DNA of 64,000 nucleotides from Micromonospora orduensis (GCF_006228125.1 NZ_VDFY01000154.1:46403-110402); one strand, 5' to 3'; positions 27,294-36,536 are shown, numbered from the stretch's first letter. Translations and numbers: made by a program. The notes: a model not told the origin generated them from the letters alone.

Positions 27294-27316
27294 CCCCGCC
27301 GGCGTTGCCGGCGGGG
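27294..27316. terminator. hairpin between the sigma-factor gene and the reductase gene
   Basis: CCCCGCCGGC-GTT-GCCGGCGGGG is a perfect 10-bp stem, 28 bases after the sigma-factor stop. It also faces the convergent gene at 27429 and could serve both. Confidence 0.65.
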
Positions 27317-27428
27317 CATCTTCATGCCTCAAGAGGGCCCGGAAAGGTTCCCTCAAGGCCGAGGGTCACGGTGAGCACGCCAGGAAGGATTTCGACCTGG
27401 CCTCACGAGCCCAGGACCGGGCGTGTGC

Positions 27429-27992
27429 TCATCGCCTCGTCTCGTATCGGGTCAGTACCACGCCGCCGGGAAACGGCCGCGTCTCCACCAGGTTGAGGTT
27501 CACCCAGCTGTCCAGGGCCGTGAAGAACGGCGTGCCGCCGCCCAGCAAGGCCGGTGCGGTGACCAGCACGTACTCGTCGATCAGCCCGGCACGCATGGCC
27601 GCCGCGGCAAGTGTGGCGCCGCCGATGTCCATGAGGCCGCCGTCTTCGGCCTTGAGCCGGGTGATCTCGGTGACCGCGTCGCCGGTGACCAGGCGGGTGT
27701 TCCAGTCGACCGTGCGGGTCGTCGAGGAGAACACCACCTTCGGCATGTCCCGCCAGCGGCGGGCGAACTCGATCTCCGCCGGTGTGGCGCCGGGCTGCTG
27801 GTCGGCGGTCGGCCAGTGGGAGCTCATCGCCTCCCACAATTTGCGCCCGTACAGCGCCAGGCCGGTTGCCCCCACCCGGTCGGACCACCACTGGAACAGC
27901 TCGTCGCTCGGTACGCCCCAGCCGAGGTCATCGCCAGGCGCGGCGATATAGCCGTCCAGGCTCACGTTCATACCGAAGATCAGTTTCCGCAT
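27429..27992 (-). CDS. dihydrofolate reductase family protein (RibD C-terminal type)
   Basis: 187 residues with the RibD/DHFR-like fold: MRKLIFGMNVSLDGYIA, LYGRKLWEAMSSHW, PKVVFSSTTRTVDWNTRLV and DIGGATLAAAAMRAGLIDEY. These proteins bind NADPH and are usually uncharacterised reductases, not true folate enzymes. GGGAGG precedes the ATG at 27992. It is convergent with the sigma-factor gene. Confidence 0.85.
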   Translation of the reverse strand: MRKLIFGMNVSLDGYIAAPGDDLGWGVPSDELFQWWSDRVGATGLALYGRKLWEAMSSHWPTADQQPGATPAEIEFARRWRDMPKVVFSSTTRTVDWNTRLVTGDAVTEITRLKAEDGGLMDIGGATLAAAAMRAGLIDEYVLVTAPALLGGGTPFFTALDSWVNLNLVETRPFPGGVVLTRYETRR

Positions 27993-28164
27993 CGTGCCAG
28001 CCTCCCGTAAGTCCATTTCATACGTACAGACGGGCGCGGCGCGGAAACTTAATCGGTACGCGATCTGCGCCCGCAGGTGAGCCCCTCGCGTTCCGGACTC
28101 AGCACGGCGTACCCGGCCGGGCTCGAACGGCACCCACCGGATCTCGATGCCACTCTCGCACGGG

Positions 28165-28299
28165 CAGCGGCGCACCCATGGCCAGCACACCGATCCAGAG
28201 CATGCCCTTGTCTTCGCGGACGCCGTGCCAGATCAGCCAGGCGCCGCCGATCTCGGCGAGCGCGGTCAGGGCGAAGAGCAGGATGAACGGATGATCGTC
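28165..28299 (-). pseudogene. YnfA/UPF0060 membrane protein fragment
   Basis: On the minus strand one frame reads [20 protein letters not shown] and then [17 protein letters not shown], which is the first third of YnfA-type small membrane proteins. No start codon precedes it in frame, and the homology ends abruptly near 28170. The rest of 27993-28374 holds no gene I recognise. Confidence 0.55.
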
Positions 28300-28374
28300 A
28301 CGGGCTTATGGCAGCACACCAGCCGGGCGCGGCACTGTGCGGGTACGGCGCCGCGTGCAGGGTCAGCAGCCGCA

Positions 28375-28698
28375 TCAGGTGCTACCGCAGCCGCATCCGG
28401 CTCCAGCGGTGGCACGCTGGGCCGAGCGGCGGCGGTGCAGCCACCACATGCCCAGCGCCAGAGTCACCAGGCCGGCGGCGACGGCGAACAGCGTCTTCTC
28501 CAGGATCGCGACGCCCGCGCCGGTGAGCACCCCGGCGGCGATCAGCAGCGGCAGCGTGCAGCAGGCGAGTACGGCGAGTCCGTCGGTAACCGTGCTGCGT
28601 CGCGGCGGCGTGTTGTCGATCTCCCCCGGGGCTGGGTTCGGGATGCGGGTCGGCGGCGGGACGGGCTGGCTGTCGGTCTTCAAACCCGGTGGCGTCAC
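28375..28698 (-). CDS. small two-helix membrane protein with Cys pairs (metal transport type)
   Basis: 107 residues from a GTG start. A Pro-rich N-terminus is followed by two hydrophobic segments: GLAVLACCTLPLLIAAGVL, with a Cys pair inside the membrane, and TLFAVAAGLVTLALGMWW. The C-terminus ends GAGCGCGST. A membrane Cys pair plus terminal Cys residues resembles mercury-type (MerT/MerC) or related small metal transporters, but no family can be named with certainty. Its neighbours (DUF305, DUF4396, CsoR-like box) also suggest metal handling. Confidence 0.55.
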   Translation of the reverse strand: MTPPGLKTDSQPVPPPTRIPNPAPGEIDNTPPRRSTVTDGLAVLACCTLPLLIAAGVLTGAGVAILEKTLFAVAAGLVTLALGMWWLHRRRSAQRATAGAGCGCGST

Positions 28699-28930
28699 CG
28701 CCTGGGCAGCGACTCGGGGACGGTCGCCGGTCGGCCCGGCGGCGTAGCCGGACGCCGGGCGGAACCTGCGGGAGGCCCATCTGGGGTGTGGCCACGATCA
28801 GGTCGCGTCGCAGCTCGCACGCGTAGTGCGTCCGTGCGTTGGTCGATCTGGTGGGTCAACCGTCGTCTGTCCGTCACCTCTAGGGCGGGTGTCAGGGGTC
28901 CCCGCTCGGTGGGTGGGTACCGTGGTTGCC

Positions 28931-29392
28931 GTGACAGGCGTGCGGGCAGTGGGCGCCGGGCGGATGGCCCGGTGGGTGCTGCTGGCCTGCACGCTGTTCG
29001 GGCTCGCGGCGATGCACACCCTCGGACACGCCGGGATGCACATGGGCACCCACCCTGGCCACGGGCCGGCCGGTGCGGTCGCCGTGGCTGGCGGGATGGA
29101 CGTGCCGGCGGATGTGGCGGCCGCGGTGACTGCCGTGACCGGTGAGTGTCCCGGCTGCGCGCACGTGAGCGGTCCGCAGGGCCCGGGGCGCGATGGCATG
29201 CCCGGGTGGAGTGTCTGCCTGGCGGTGCTCACCGGCCTGGCGGTGCTCGTGCTGTTGACCGCGTGGTGGTGGGCGAGGCCGCGTCCGGTCGGCTCGCAGA
29301 CCCGCAACGTCAGCGCGCTGTCGCGGGTATCGCGGGGCCCGCCCCGGCCGGTGGGCCTGAGTCTCGCTCGGCTGTCGGTGCTGCGCACATAG
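28931..29392 (+). CDS. DUF6153 family protein
   Basis: About 153 residues. A membrane segment (WVLLACTLFGLAAMHTLGH) is followed by a His/Met-rich loop (MHMGTHPGHGP), a CPGCAH motif, a second membrane segment (CLAVLTGLAVLVLLTAWWW) and the conserved end PPRPVGLSLARLSVLRT typical of this actinobacterial family. His, Met and Cys suggest copper or another soft metal, by inference only. The GTG at 28931 is one of several possible starts. It lies 102 bases upstream of the DUF305 lipoprotein gene. Confidence 0.7.
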   Translation: MTGVRAVGAGRMARWVLLACTLFGLAAMHTLGHAGMHMGTHPGHGPAGAVAVAGGMDVPADVAAAVTAVTGECPGCAHVSGPQGPGRDGMPGWSVCLAVLTGLAVLVLLTAWWWARPRPVGSQTRNVSALSRVSRGPPRPVGLSLARLSVLRT

Positions 29393-29494
29393 AACTTCCG
29401 CTGCGCCGCTGCTGCCCGTACCGCGCTGCGCGTACGGCAGGGCGTGCGCCGAGGTTCTTCTCGCACGTTCACCGACACCGAAAGGCTTCTTGTT

Positions 29495-30145
29495 GTGTTG
29501 ACACGTTCTGTTGTGCTGCGCCGTGCCGGACTGGCCGGCGTAGCGGTGACCGCTGCGGTGCTGCTGTCGGCCTGCGGCGGCGATGACTCCGTGGGCTCCG
29601 GGATGGGTCACGGCTCCGGCATGGCCACCAGCGCGCCGGCGGCCTCGGCGAGCGCGGGCGCGGGCGCGGTATTCAACGACGCGGACGTGATGTTCGCTCA
29701 GATGATGGTCGTCCACCACCGGCAGGCGATCGAGATGGCGTCGCTGGCCGGTACTCGGGCCGCCAGCAGCGACGTCAAGGCCCTCGCCACGAAAATCAAG
29801 CAGGCGCAGCAGCCTGAGATCGACACCATGAGCGGGTGGCTGACCGCCTGGGGCAAGCCGGCCCCGATGGCCAGCGCGAGCGGCATGGACATGGGCATGA
29901 GCCACGGCCCGATGCCCGGCGTCATGTCCGACGCGGACATGACCCAGCTGGCGAAGGCCAAGGGCGCCGAGTTCGACAAGCAGTTCCTCACCATGATGAT
30001 CAGCCACCATCAGGGTGCGATCACCATGGCCCAGCAGGAGACGGCGCAGGGCAGCAACCCGGACGCCAAGACTCTGGCGGCGAAGATCATCACGGATCAG
30101 CAGGCCGAGATCACCCAGATGCAGGATCTGCTGAAGAAGGTCTAG
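29495..30145 (+). CDS. DUF305 family Met/His-rich lipoprotein
   Basis: 216 residues. A lipobox (LLSAC) follows a short signal peptide, then a Ser/Ala-rich spacer with Met and His, then a two-part DUF305 domain with MMVVHHRQAIEMA and MMISHHQGAITMAQ. These HH repeats define the ferritin-like DUF305 fold found in copper-linked loci. Between them is a Met-rich stretch (MDMGMSHGPMPGVM). Likely an extracytoplasmic, copper-related protein. GTG start after GAAAGG. Its stop overlaps by three bases the stop of the convergent DUF4396 gene. Confidence 0.85.
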   Translation: MLTRSVVLRRAGLAGVAVTAAVLLSACGGDDSVGSGMGHGSGMATSAPAASASAGAGAVFNDADVMFAQMMVVHHRQAIEMASLAGTRAASSDVKALATKIKQAQQPEIDTMSGWLTAWGKPAPMASASGMDMGMSHGPMPGVMSDADMTQLAKAKGAEFDKQFLTMMISHHQGAITMAQQETAQGSNPDAKTLAAKIITDQQAEITQMQDLLKKV

Positions 30146-30516
30146 CCGGTCAGCGGCGGCCGAACCCTGAACGGTTCGGCCGCCGCGGTCGCCGGTCTCT
30201 CGGTGGGCGTGTTGAGGGGCGTGGTCAGCAGGAACGACCCGACCAGCGACCCGGCCAGGGACGCCCAGAACAGCATGCTGGTCAGCCCGGCGTTCATCGC
30301 CCCGGGCACCGCGACGATGAACGCGTTGTCCAGCAGCTCCATGATCGCAATCGACACGGTGTCGGCGGTCAGCGCCACCTTCAGCGCGGTGCGGACGTTG
30401 ACACCGGCTCGCAACACGCCGCGCATGGTCATCCCGTAGCCGAACACGAAGGCCAGGGCGATCGACAGCACCACGGTGGCGGCGTTGTGCAGCCCGGCCG
30501 TGGTGCCGATGACCAT
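30142..30516 (-). CDS. DUF4396 membrane protein, N-terminally short
   Basis: About 124 residues from the ATG at 30516. It matches the later part of DUF4396: MVIGTTAGLHNAATVVLSIA, FVFGYGMTMRGVLRAG, DTVSIAIMELLDNAF and PGAMNAGLTSMLFWASLAGS. The usual front part with a membrane helix and a Cys motif is absent, so the gene has probably lost its 5' end, or an upstream GTG at 30648 is used. That longer frame would run through the CsoR-like box at 30587, which argues against it. It may still make a three-helix protein. Confidence 0.65.
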   Translation of the reverse strand: MVIGTTAGLHNAATVVLSIALAFVFGYGMTMRGVLRAGVNVRTALKVALTADTVSIAIMELLDNAFIVAVPGAMNAGLTSMLFWASLAGSLVGSFLLTTPLNTPTERPATAAAEPFRVRPPLTG

Positions 30517-30586
30517 GCCCAGAGTGGCCGGCCGAGCGCGGCGCGGCAGTCGCCGTGGGGCTCTGAACGTGGCTGCTGCGACAGCG

Positions 30587-30600
30587 TACCCCTGGGGGTA
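30587..30600. promoter_or_regulatory. CsoR-like copper-repressor box
   Basis: TACCCCTGGGGGTA, flanked by AT-rich bases on one side, closely resembles the G-tract palindromes bound by CsoR/RcnR-family repressors. It lies about 70 bases upstream of the DUF4396 start on the minus strand. No csoR gene is in the window. Confidence 0.55.
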
Positions 30601-30918
30601 TTTATGCCAAGGGTTGAGTGGCAGCGTGCCCCGCGCTGCCTGTCGCACTGACCCGCCGCGACGACGACGGACCCGCAGACGGCCGATCCTGCCGGTGCGG
30701 CTGAGCGAACCGTCACGACCGGGTGGCCGGCGTCTGGAGTTGGGTGCGCTTGTCGCGGATGTGCGCAGGCTTCCTCGAGGGCGGCGGTGCGGACGCGGCG
30801 GGGCCGCAGCCCTCGTCGGCCGTCAGGCCTTCAGTCATCGGGAGTGCGTCTTATCTGTCGACGGCGCGGCCACGTGGTACGACTGCTTCAAGGACAAGCC
30901 GACGAAGCAGGCGGGCCG

Positions 30919-32133
30919 GTGACGACGAACAGAGTGGCCAACCTGCTGCGCGGGCGTGAGAGTCCGCAGCGGCCGACCTTCCTGGAACTGTTCTTCGATC
31001 TCGTGTACGTCTTCGCGCTCACCCGGATCGTGCACGAGTTGGTGCTGGACTACACCAGAGGTCACGTCGCCGAGACGTTGACCACTGCCCTTGCGGAAAA
31101 CGGCGAGACTCTGCTGCTGCTATTGGCCGTCTGGTGGATCTGGACCCAGACGGCGTGGATGACCAGCAGATTCGACCCGTTCCAGCCGGAGATCCAGTTC
31201 GTTGTCCTCGCGACGATGTTCGGGAGTCTGTTCCTGGCGGTCGCGATATCCGGGGCTCTCGCCGAGACCGGTCTACTCTTCGCGAGCACGTACGTCGCGA
31301 TCCAGGTGGGCCGCACCCTTTTCTTCGTAGTGACCTTGCGGGGCCACGATTTGCGCCGCGTCAACATGCTGTCGCTCGTCTGGTTCGGCGCGTCGGCCGT
31401 GCCGTGGCTCGTCGGAGCCTTCGGACCAGAGTTGACGCGCAATTCGCTGTGGGCGCTGGCCCTGGCGATCGACTACCTGGGGGGCAGACTCGGCTGGCCG
31501 GTACCGGGGCTGGGCCGCTCGCGGGTGTCCCCGTGGGCCGTCGCCGGCGAGCACCTGGCCGAACGCTACTGGCAGTTCGTCATCGTCGCGCTTGGTGAGA
31601 CGATTTTGACCTCCGGCTCGAGTCTCCTACGTGGTCCGATTGTGGATGAACGAACACTGGCTCTTGCATTGTCGTTCCTCACCACGGTGTTGCTGTGGCG
31701 GATCTACTTCTACCGAGCCGGCCAGATCTTGGGCGAGGCCATCGCGGCAGCCGTCGACCCAGGCCGACTAGGTCGGTCGGCCGAGCTCTGTCACCTGCTC
31801 ATGGTGTCCGGCATCCTCGTGACCTCAGCCGGTTCCGAACTCGTCTTGATAGATCCATCCGGACACGCCAAACCCGCCTGGGTCGGCGCCATCCTCGGCG
31901 GGCCCGCGCTCTACCTCGCCGGGCGTTCACTATTCGAGCACGTGGCCTTCGCCCGCGTGTCCCGGCCGCGGCTGATCGGGATCCTCGCCCTCGTGGCCCT
32001 AGCGCCGCTGATGGTCCGCCTGCCGCCACTCAGGGTCGCTGCGGCAGCTGCCGCCGTCCTGCTCGGCGTCGCCGTCGCGGACGCGATCCGAGCCCACGGA
32101 CGCCCACTAGAGCAGGCCTCGCCACCACGCTGA
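30919..32133 (+). CDS. low temperature requirement protein A (LtrA) family
   Basis: 404 residues with about ten membrane segments. The start RPTFLELFFDLVYVFALTRI is the hallmark of the LtrA family, as are WWIWTQTAWMTSRFDP and HLAERYWQFVIVALGETIL. The family was named from Listeria; its biochemical role is unknown. The GTG at 30919 fits the homology; the frame is open further up without a better start. It stands alone. Confidence 0.85.
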   Translation: MTTNRVANLLRGRESPQRPTFLELFFDLVYVFALTRIVHELVLDYTRGHVAETLTTALAENGETLLLLLAVWWIWTQTAWMTSRFDPFQPEIQFVVLATMFGSLFLAVAISGALAETGLLFASTYVAIQVGRTLFFVVTLRGHDLRRVNMLSLVWFGASAVPWLVGAFGPELTRNSLWALALAIDYLGGRLGWPVPGLGRSRVSPWAVAGEHLAERYWQFVIVALGETILTSGSSLLRGPIVDERTLALALSFLTTVLLWRIYFYRAGQILGEAIAAAVDPGRLGRSAELCHLLMVSGILVTSAGSELVLIDPSGHAKPAWVGAILGGPALYLAGRSLFEHVAFARVSRPRLIGILALVALAPLMVRLPPLRVAAAAAAVLLGVAVADAIRAHGRPLEQASPPR

Positions 32134-32149
32134 CGCGTACCCCTCGTTA

Positions 32150-32331
32150 GTGCCGTCCTACCCGACGGCGCCGGCGGCGATCTTCTTCCAGCTGTTCGCC
32201 GCGGACGGCATCTGGCACGTGCCGACGCTGATCCGCCCGCAGGCCAGCGAACTCTGCGACGACCCGATGTTCCCGGCCGACCCCGACGTGCGCCACATGT
32301 CCGCGAAGACACGCAAGAGCTGGGCCGCCAT
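32150..32331 (+). pseudogene. amidohydrolase fragment
   Basis: The plus-strand frame contains FFQLFAADGIWHVPTLIRPQ, then ASELCDDPMFPADPDVRHMS, resembling the middle of metal-dependent amidohydrolases where a helix leads to 'W-VPTL-RL'. There is no N-terminal metal site and no start in keeping with the family. After about 32331 the sense reading is lost. This fragment fills most of the gap 32134-32440. Confidence 0.4.
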
Positions 32332-32440
32332 GGCCGCTTCGACGTCGACGACGCGGTCGACCTCCGCCGCACCGTCGTACGGGCCATCCGGCATGACCGA
32401 CCTCGTCATGGGAAAGGCCGGCCACCCTCTCTGCTCGGAG

Positions 32441-33658
32441 TCAGGAGTGTCGGGTTCGGTCCCCGGTCCAGGCCGCTTCGAGGATCGCGGTCAGGCTGGC
32501 GGTGTCGGTCGGGCCTGGATGGTTCTGGATCAGGCGGGTGACGCCACTGGCCATCTCCGCGAAGCGCGGGAGGTCGGCGCGTGCCACGCCGATGTCCGCC
32601 AGGGTGGCAGGGATGCCGATGTCGGCAAGGAGCCCGTCGAGCCAGGTGAGGAACGTGTCTGCGGCCTCGGCATCCGAGGCGTCGGTCACGTCGAGCCCGC
32701 ACACCCGGGCGAGGTTGGCCAACCGGTCGCTGATGGCCTCCCTGGCCGCGTCCAGCGCGTAGGGCAGTAGCAGCCCGACGCCCAGGCCGTGCGGCGTGTG
32801 CGTGGCTGCGCCGATCGGGTACTGGAGAGCGTGCGGGGCCGCGTTACCCGCGTGGGAAAATGCGAGCCCGGCGAGCATGGACCCGTAGGACATGTCCGCG
32901 CGCGCGTCCGTGTCGCCTCCGTTCCTGACCGCACGACGCAAGCTACGGGCGATCCGCTCCGCGGCCAGGAGCGCGTAGTGATCCGTGATCGGGTTGCGGC
33001 CGAGGAAGACCTGCTCCACCGGGTCGCGCGGTCCGTGGGCCCGCCCTCGCGCGGTGTAGCTCTCCACCGCGTGACAGAACGCGTCGATGCCGGAGTGGGC
33101 GGTGACGGTCGCAGGGCAGGTGTAGGTGAGTTCGGGGTCGACGATGGCGAAGTCGGGCACGATGTGGACGCTGGAGACCCCCACCTTCAGCTCGCGGTCC
33201 GGGTCGGTCAACACCGAGACGGGTGTGAGCTCGGAGCCGGTGCCGGACGTCGTCGGGACCGCGACGAGAGGAATCGTGGGCCCCGGCACCTTCGACTCGC
33301 CGTAGAAGTCGCGCGGCGTCCCACCGTGGCAACGGATGACGCCGACGATTTTGGCGAGGTCGATCACCGTGCCACCCCCGATGGCGAGGATCACGTCGGC
33401 GTCCACCTCGGCGGCGGCCGAGACGGCCAGGGCGACATCGGCGAGTGGCACGTCCGGAGTCGCGTCGGAGAACACCTCGACGACCTCGACCTTTTCCCGT
33501 ACGGCGGCCACGATCTCGGCCACGCCCGGCTGCCCCAGAAGAACCTGGTCGGTCACGATGAGGACTCGCGAGCCAATCTCGGCCACCACTCGTGGGATGT
33601 TCTGCGCGACCCCTTCGCCCACGATCAGCTGGCGTGGTCCGCGGACGGTCTCAAGCAT
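32441..33658 (-). CDS. iron-containing alcohol dehydrogenase
   Basis: 405 residues, Fe-ADH family. The nucleotide motif AIGGGTVIDLAKIVG and the linker TTSGTGSELTP are present, as are the metal ligands in HSGIDAFCHAVES, FSHAGNAAPHALQYPIG and HTPHGLGVGLLLPY. It probably oxidises an alcohol or sugar alcohol with NAD. It is the last gene of an operon with an aldehyde dehydrogenase and ABC uptake genes, so alcohol to aldehyde to acid oxidation of the imported compound is a reasonable inference. Confidence 0.87.
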   Translation of the reverse strand: MLETVRGPRQLIVGEGVAQNIPRVVAEIGSRVLIVTDQVLLGQPGVAEIVAAVREKVEVVEVFSDATPDVPLADVALAVSAAAEVDADVILAIGGGTVIDLAKIVGVIRCHGGTPRDFYGESKVPGPTIPLVAVPTTSGTGSELTPVSVLTDPDRELKVGVSSVHIVPDFAIVDPELTYTCPATVTAHSGIDAFCHAVESYTARGRAHGPRDPVEQVFLGRNPITDHYALLAAERIARSLRRAVRNGGDTDARADMSYGSMLAGLAFSHAGNAAPHALQYPIGAATHTPHGLGVGLLLPYALDAAREAISDRLANLARVCGLDVTDASDAEAADTFLTWLDGLLADIGIPATLADIGVARADLPRFAEMASGVTRLIQNHPGPTDTASLTAILEAAWTGDRTRHS

Positions 33659-33796
33659 GTCGGTGCCTCTCCGGAGCGTCGGCGGCGATGTGCTGGGCGG
33701 ACGTCCAGGTCACCTGCGAGACCGGAACGGCGTCGGCAAGGTTGGCCGCACGGGTGGCGCAGCCGCGCGTACCGGGCGGCCGGAGCAGCGGGCCGG

Positions 33797-35257
33797 TCAC
33801 GGGAGGTCGATCGCCGCGTAGGTGAGGTCGAGGTACTCGAGGATGCCCTCGTGCGACCCCTCCTTGCCGATCCCGGACTGCTTGACCCCTCCGAACGGAG
33901 CTGACGGGTCCGAGATCAGACCACGGTTGATGCCGACCATTCCCGTATCCAGCCCCTCGGTGAACCGGAGCGCCCGCTGGAGGTCACGGGTGAAGATGTA
34001 TCCGACCAGGCCGTGCTCGGTGTCGTTGGCCTTCGCCAGTACCTCGTCGTCGGACGTGAACGACATGATCGGCGCCACCGGGCCGAAGATCTCCGCCTTC
34101 AGCATCCGCGCATCGTCGGGCACGTCGACGAGGACCGTAGGCGGGTAGAAGTGGCCCGGCCCATCCGGACGCTCGCCGCCCACCAGGACCCGGGCGCCGC
34201 GATCGACCGCGTCGGTGACGAGCTCGTCGATCCTGGTGACCGAGGCCTCGTCGATCAACGCCCCGACGTCCACGCCGTCGTCGAGACCATGGCCCACCGA
34301 GAGCGCGCCCATCCGCTCGGCGAAGCGCGCCGTGAACTCCTCGCGTACCGGCTCCTCGACGTAGATCCGGTTGGCCGCGATGCAGGACTCCCCGATGTTG
34401 CGCATCTTGGCCACCATCGCACCGTCGAGCGCGACGTCCAGGTCGGCGTCGGCACACACGATCAAGGCCGCGTTGCCGCCCAGTTCCATGGACGTACGCA
34501 GCACGTTGTCCGCAGCCTGTCGGAGCAGCACGCGCCCGACCTCGGTCGACCCGGTGAACGACAGCTTGCGGGTCCGACCGTCGGCCAGCAGCGCGGAGAC
34601 CACAGCGCCGGAACGCTTGGTGGTCACCACGTTGACGACGCCCGGGGGAACGCCGACCTCCTCCATGATGCGGGCCAGGAACAGCATGGTGAGCGGCGTC
34701 TGGGCTGCCGGCTTGGTGATCGTCGTGCAGCCGGCGGCCAGCGCCGGAGCGATCTTGCGGGCACCCATCGCCAACGGAAAGTTCCAGGGCGTCACGAAGA
34801 CGCACGGTCCGACCGGCTTCGGCACGGTGAGGACGCGGTACCCACCTGCGGGAGCGGTGCTGTAGCGCCCCTCGACGCGTACCGCCTCCTCGGCGAACCA
34901 ACGGAAGAACTCGGCCCCGTAGGCGACCTCCGCCCGAGCCTCGGCGAGCGGCTTGCCCATCTCGAGCGTTATCAGCCGGGCGACCTCCTCGGATCGCTCG
35001 GTCAGCGCCCGGTACGTCGCGGTCAACAACTCCGACCGTTTCCGCGGCGGGGTCGCCGCCCATTCCGCCATCGCTCTGCTCGCCGCGTCCAGAGCGGCGA
35101 GCCCGTCGACGACGTCGGCGTCCGCCACCTCGGCGATGGTCCCGCCGGTGGCCGGGTCCTCGACGGCGAAGGTGGCTCCGCTTGCGGCGTCGCGCCAGGC
35201 GTCGCCGATCCGGAGCCGCCGGTGCTCGGGGGCCAGGACGTCCATCGGGTCACTCAT
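33797..35257 (-). CDS. aldehyde dehydrogenase (succinate-semialdehyde type)
   Basis: 486 residues. Landmarks of the ALDH superfamily: TPWNFPLAMGARKIAPALAAG, FTGSTEVGR, the catalytic Glu in MELGGNAALIV and the catalytic Cys in IGESCIAANR. The end, FGGVKQSGIGKEGSHEGI, is typical of GabD-like NAD(P)-dependent semialdehyde dehydrogenases. AGGAGG precedes the ATG. It lies between the Fe-ADH gene and the ABC ATPase genes, all on the minus strand. The true substrate is unknown. Confidence 0.87.
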   Translation of the reverse strand: MSDPMDVLAPEHRRLRIGDAWRDAASGATFAVEDPATGGTIAEVADADVVDGLAALDAASRAMAEWAATPPRKRSELLTATYRALTERSEEVARLITLEMGKPLAEARAEVAYGAEFFRWFAEEAVRVEGRYSTAPAGGYRVLTVPKPVGPCVFVTPWNFPLAMGARKIAPALAAGCTTITKPAAQTPLTMLFLARIMEEVGVPPGVVNVVTTKRSGAVVSALLADGRTRKLSFTGSTEVGRVLLRQAADNVLRTSMELGGNAALIVCADADLDVALDGAMVAKMRNIGESCIAANRIYVEEPVREEFTARFAERMGALSVGHGLDDGVDVGALIDEASVTRIDELVTDAVDRGARVLVGGERPDGPGHFYPPTVLVDVPDDARMLKAEIFGPVAPIMSFTSDDEVLAKANDTEHGLVGYIFTRDLQRALRFTEGLDTGMVGINRGLISDPSAPFGGVKQSGIGKEGSHEGILEYLDLTYAAIDLP

Positions 35258-35459
35258 CGCGTCGCCTCCTGCGATCTTCTTGGTGATGTCCGGCGTGCCT
35301 CGGCGATCGCGCTGTGCGCGTAGACGGACGGCCCACACGCCCTCGTCGCGGGCGAGGGCCACGGCCGTCTCAGCGTCGTCAGGCCGTGCTCGCTGGTGAC
35401 GGTCCGCCGAGGCTCGACTGCCACGTGCCGGCGCATGGTGCCGTCGCCGCCCGGCGCGG

Positions 35460-36536
35460 TTACCGCCCAGCCTCGGACAGCGACAGCCCGGTGCCCGCGT
35501 CGAACAGGTGCGCACGGCCCAGGTCGACGCTGACGTGCAGCTGCTCGCCGGGCGTACCGGTGACGGTGGGTCGTGCCTTGACCTTGAGGATCTCCGTGCC
35601 CACTCGGACGTCGACCACCGTGCGGTCACCGAGCGGCTCAAGCCCGTAGAGCTCCCCGGACAACGACGCGTCCCCACGCTGCTCGACGGACAGGTCCTCC
35701 GCGCGCAGGCCCAGCAGCAGCGCACGACCGTCCTCGGCCGTGGTCCAGCGGGGCCGCGGCAGCGTCCAGCCTCCAGCACCGACCAGACGATCTCCCTCGG
35801 CGCGGCAGGCGAGCAGGCTGATCGGCGGGCTCCCGACGAATCCGGCGACCCACTGGTTGGCGGGACGCTCGTACACCTCGGTCGGCGTTCCGACCTGTTG
35901 CACCTTCCCCTCCTTGAGGATCGCGACCTGGTCGGCCATGGACAGGGCCTCGACCTGGTCGTTTGTCACGTAGACGAAGGTCGCGCCGAGGCTCCGGTGG
36001 ATGCGGGTGAGCTCGGTGCGCATCTCGACGCGGAGCTTGAGGTCGAGGTTCGTGAGCGGCTCGTCCATGAGGAACGCGCGGGGGCGACGGACCAGCGCCC
36101 GGGCCAGGGCGACCCGCTGCATCTCACCGCCCGACAGCTGCGCGGGACGACGCTGCAGCAGACGTTCGATGTGTAGCAGGTTGGACATCCGCTCGACGGC
36201 TGAGGCGATCTCGCTGGCAGAGGAGCGGCGTGCCCGCAGCGGCGAGGCGATGTTCTCGTACACCGTGTGTCGCGGGTAGAGGGCGTAGCTCTGGAAGACC
36301 ATGGCCAGGTCGCGTGCGGCCGGGGAGTCACCTGTCGCGTCCCTGCCGTCCAGACGCACCGACCCGGCGTCGAGCTTCTCCAGGCCGGCGATCGCTCGCA
36401 GGGTCGTCGTCTTGCCTGCCCCGGACGGCCCGAGTACGACGAAGAACGAGCCGTCCGGCACGTCCAGCGTCACCCCGTCCAGGGCTTGGACCTTCCCGAA
36501 GGACTTGCGCAGCCCGTGCGCTGCAACGGTTCCCAT
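35460..36536 (-). CDS. carbohydrate ABC transporter ATPase with altered H-loop
   Basis: 358 residues, MalK/UgpC-like with a C-terminal TOBE region. Walker A GPSGAGKT (37-44), Q-loop Q82, signature LSGGE (134-138) and Walker B FLMDE (155-159) are intact. The H-loop reads VTNDQ: the usual switch histidine is Asn192 (codon AAC), a substitution expected to weaken hydrolysis at one site. A second ATPase with a normal VTHDQ is encoded just upstream, so the two probably form a heterodimer with one degenerate site. The start overlaps the upstream stop as TGATG. Confidence 0.88.
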   Translation of the reverse strand: MGTVAAHGLRKSFGKVQALDGVTLDVPDGSFFVVLGPSGAGKTTTLRAIAGLEKLDAGSVRLDGRDATGDSPAARDLAMVFQSYALYPRHTVYENIASPLRARRSSASEIASAVERMSNLLHIERLLQRRPAQLSGGEMQRVALARALVRRPRAFLMDEPLTNLDLKLRVEMRTELTRIHRSLGATFVYVTNDQVEALSMADQVAILKEGKVQQVGTPTEVYERPANQWVAGFVGSPPISLLACRAEGDRLVGAGGWTLPRPRWTTAEDGRALLLGLRAEDLSVEQRGDASLSGELYGLEPLGDRTVVDVRVGTEILKVKARPTVTGTPGEQLHVSVDLGRAHLFDAGTGLSLSEAGR

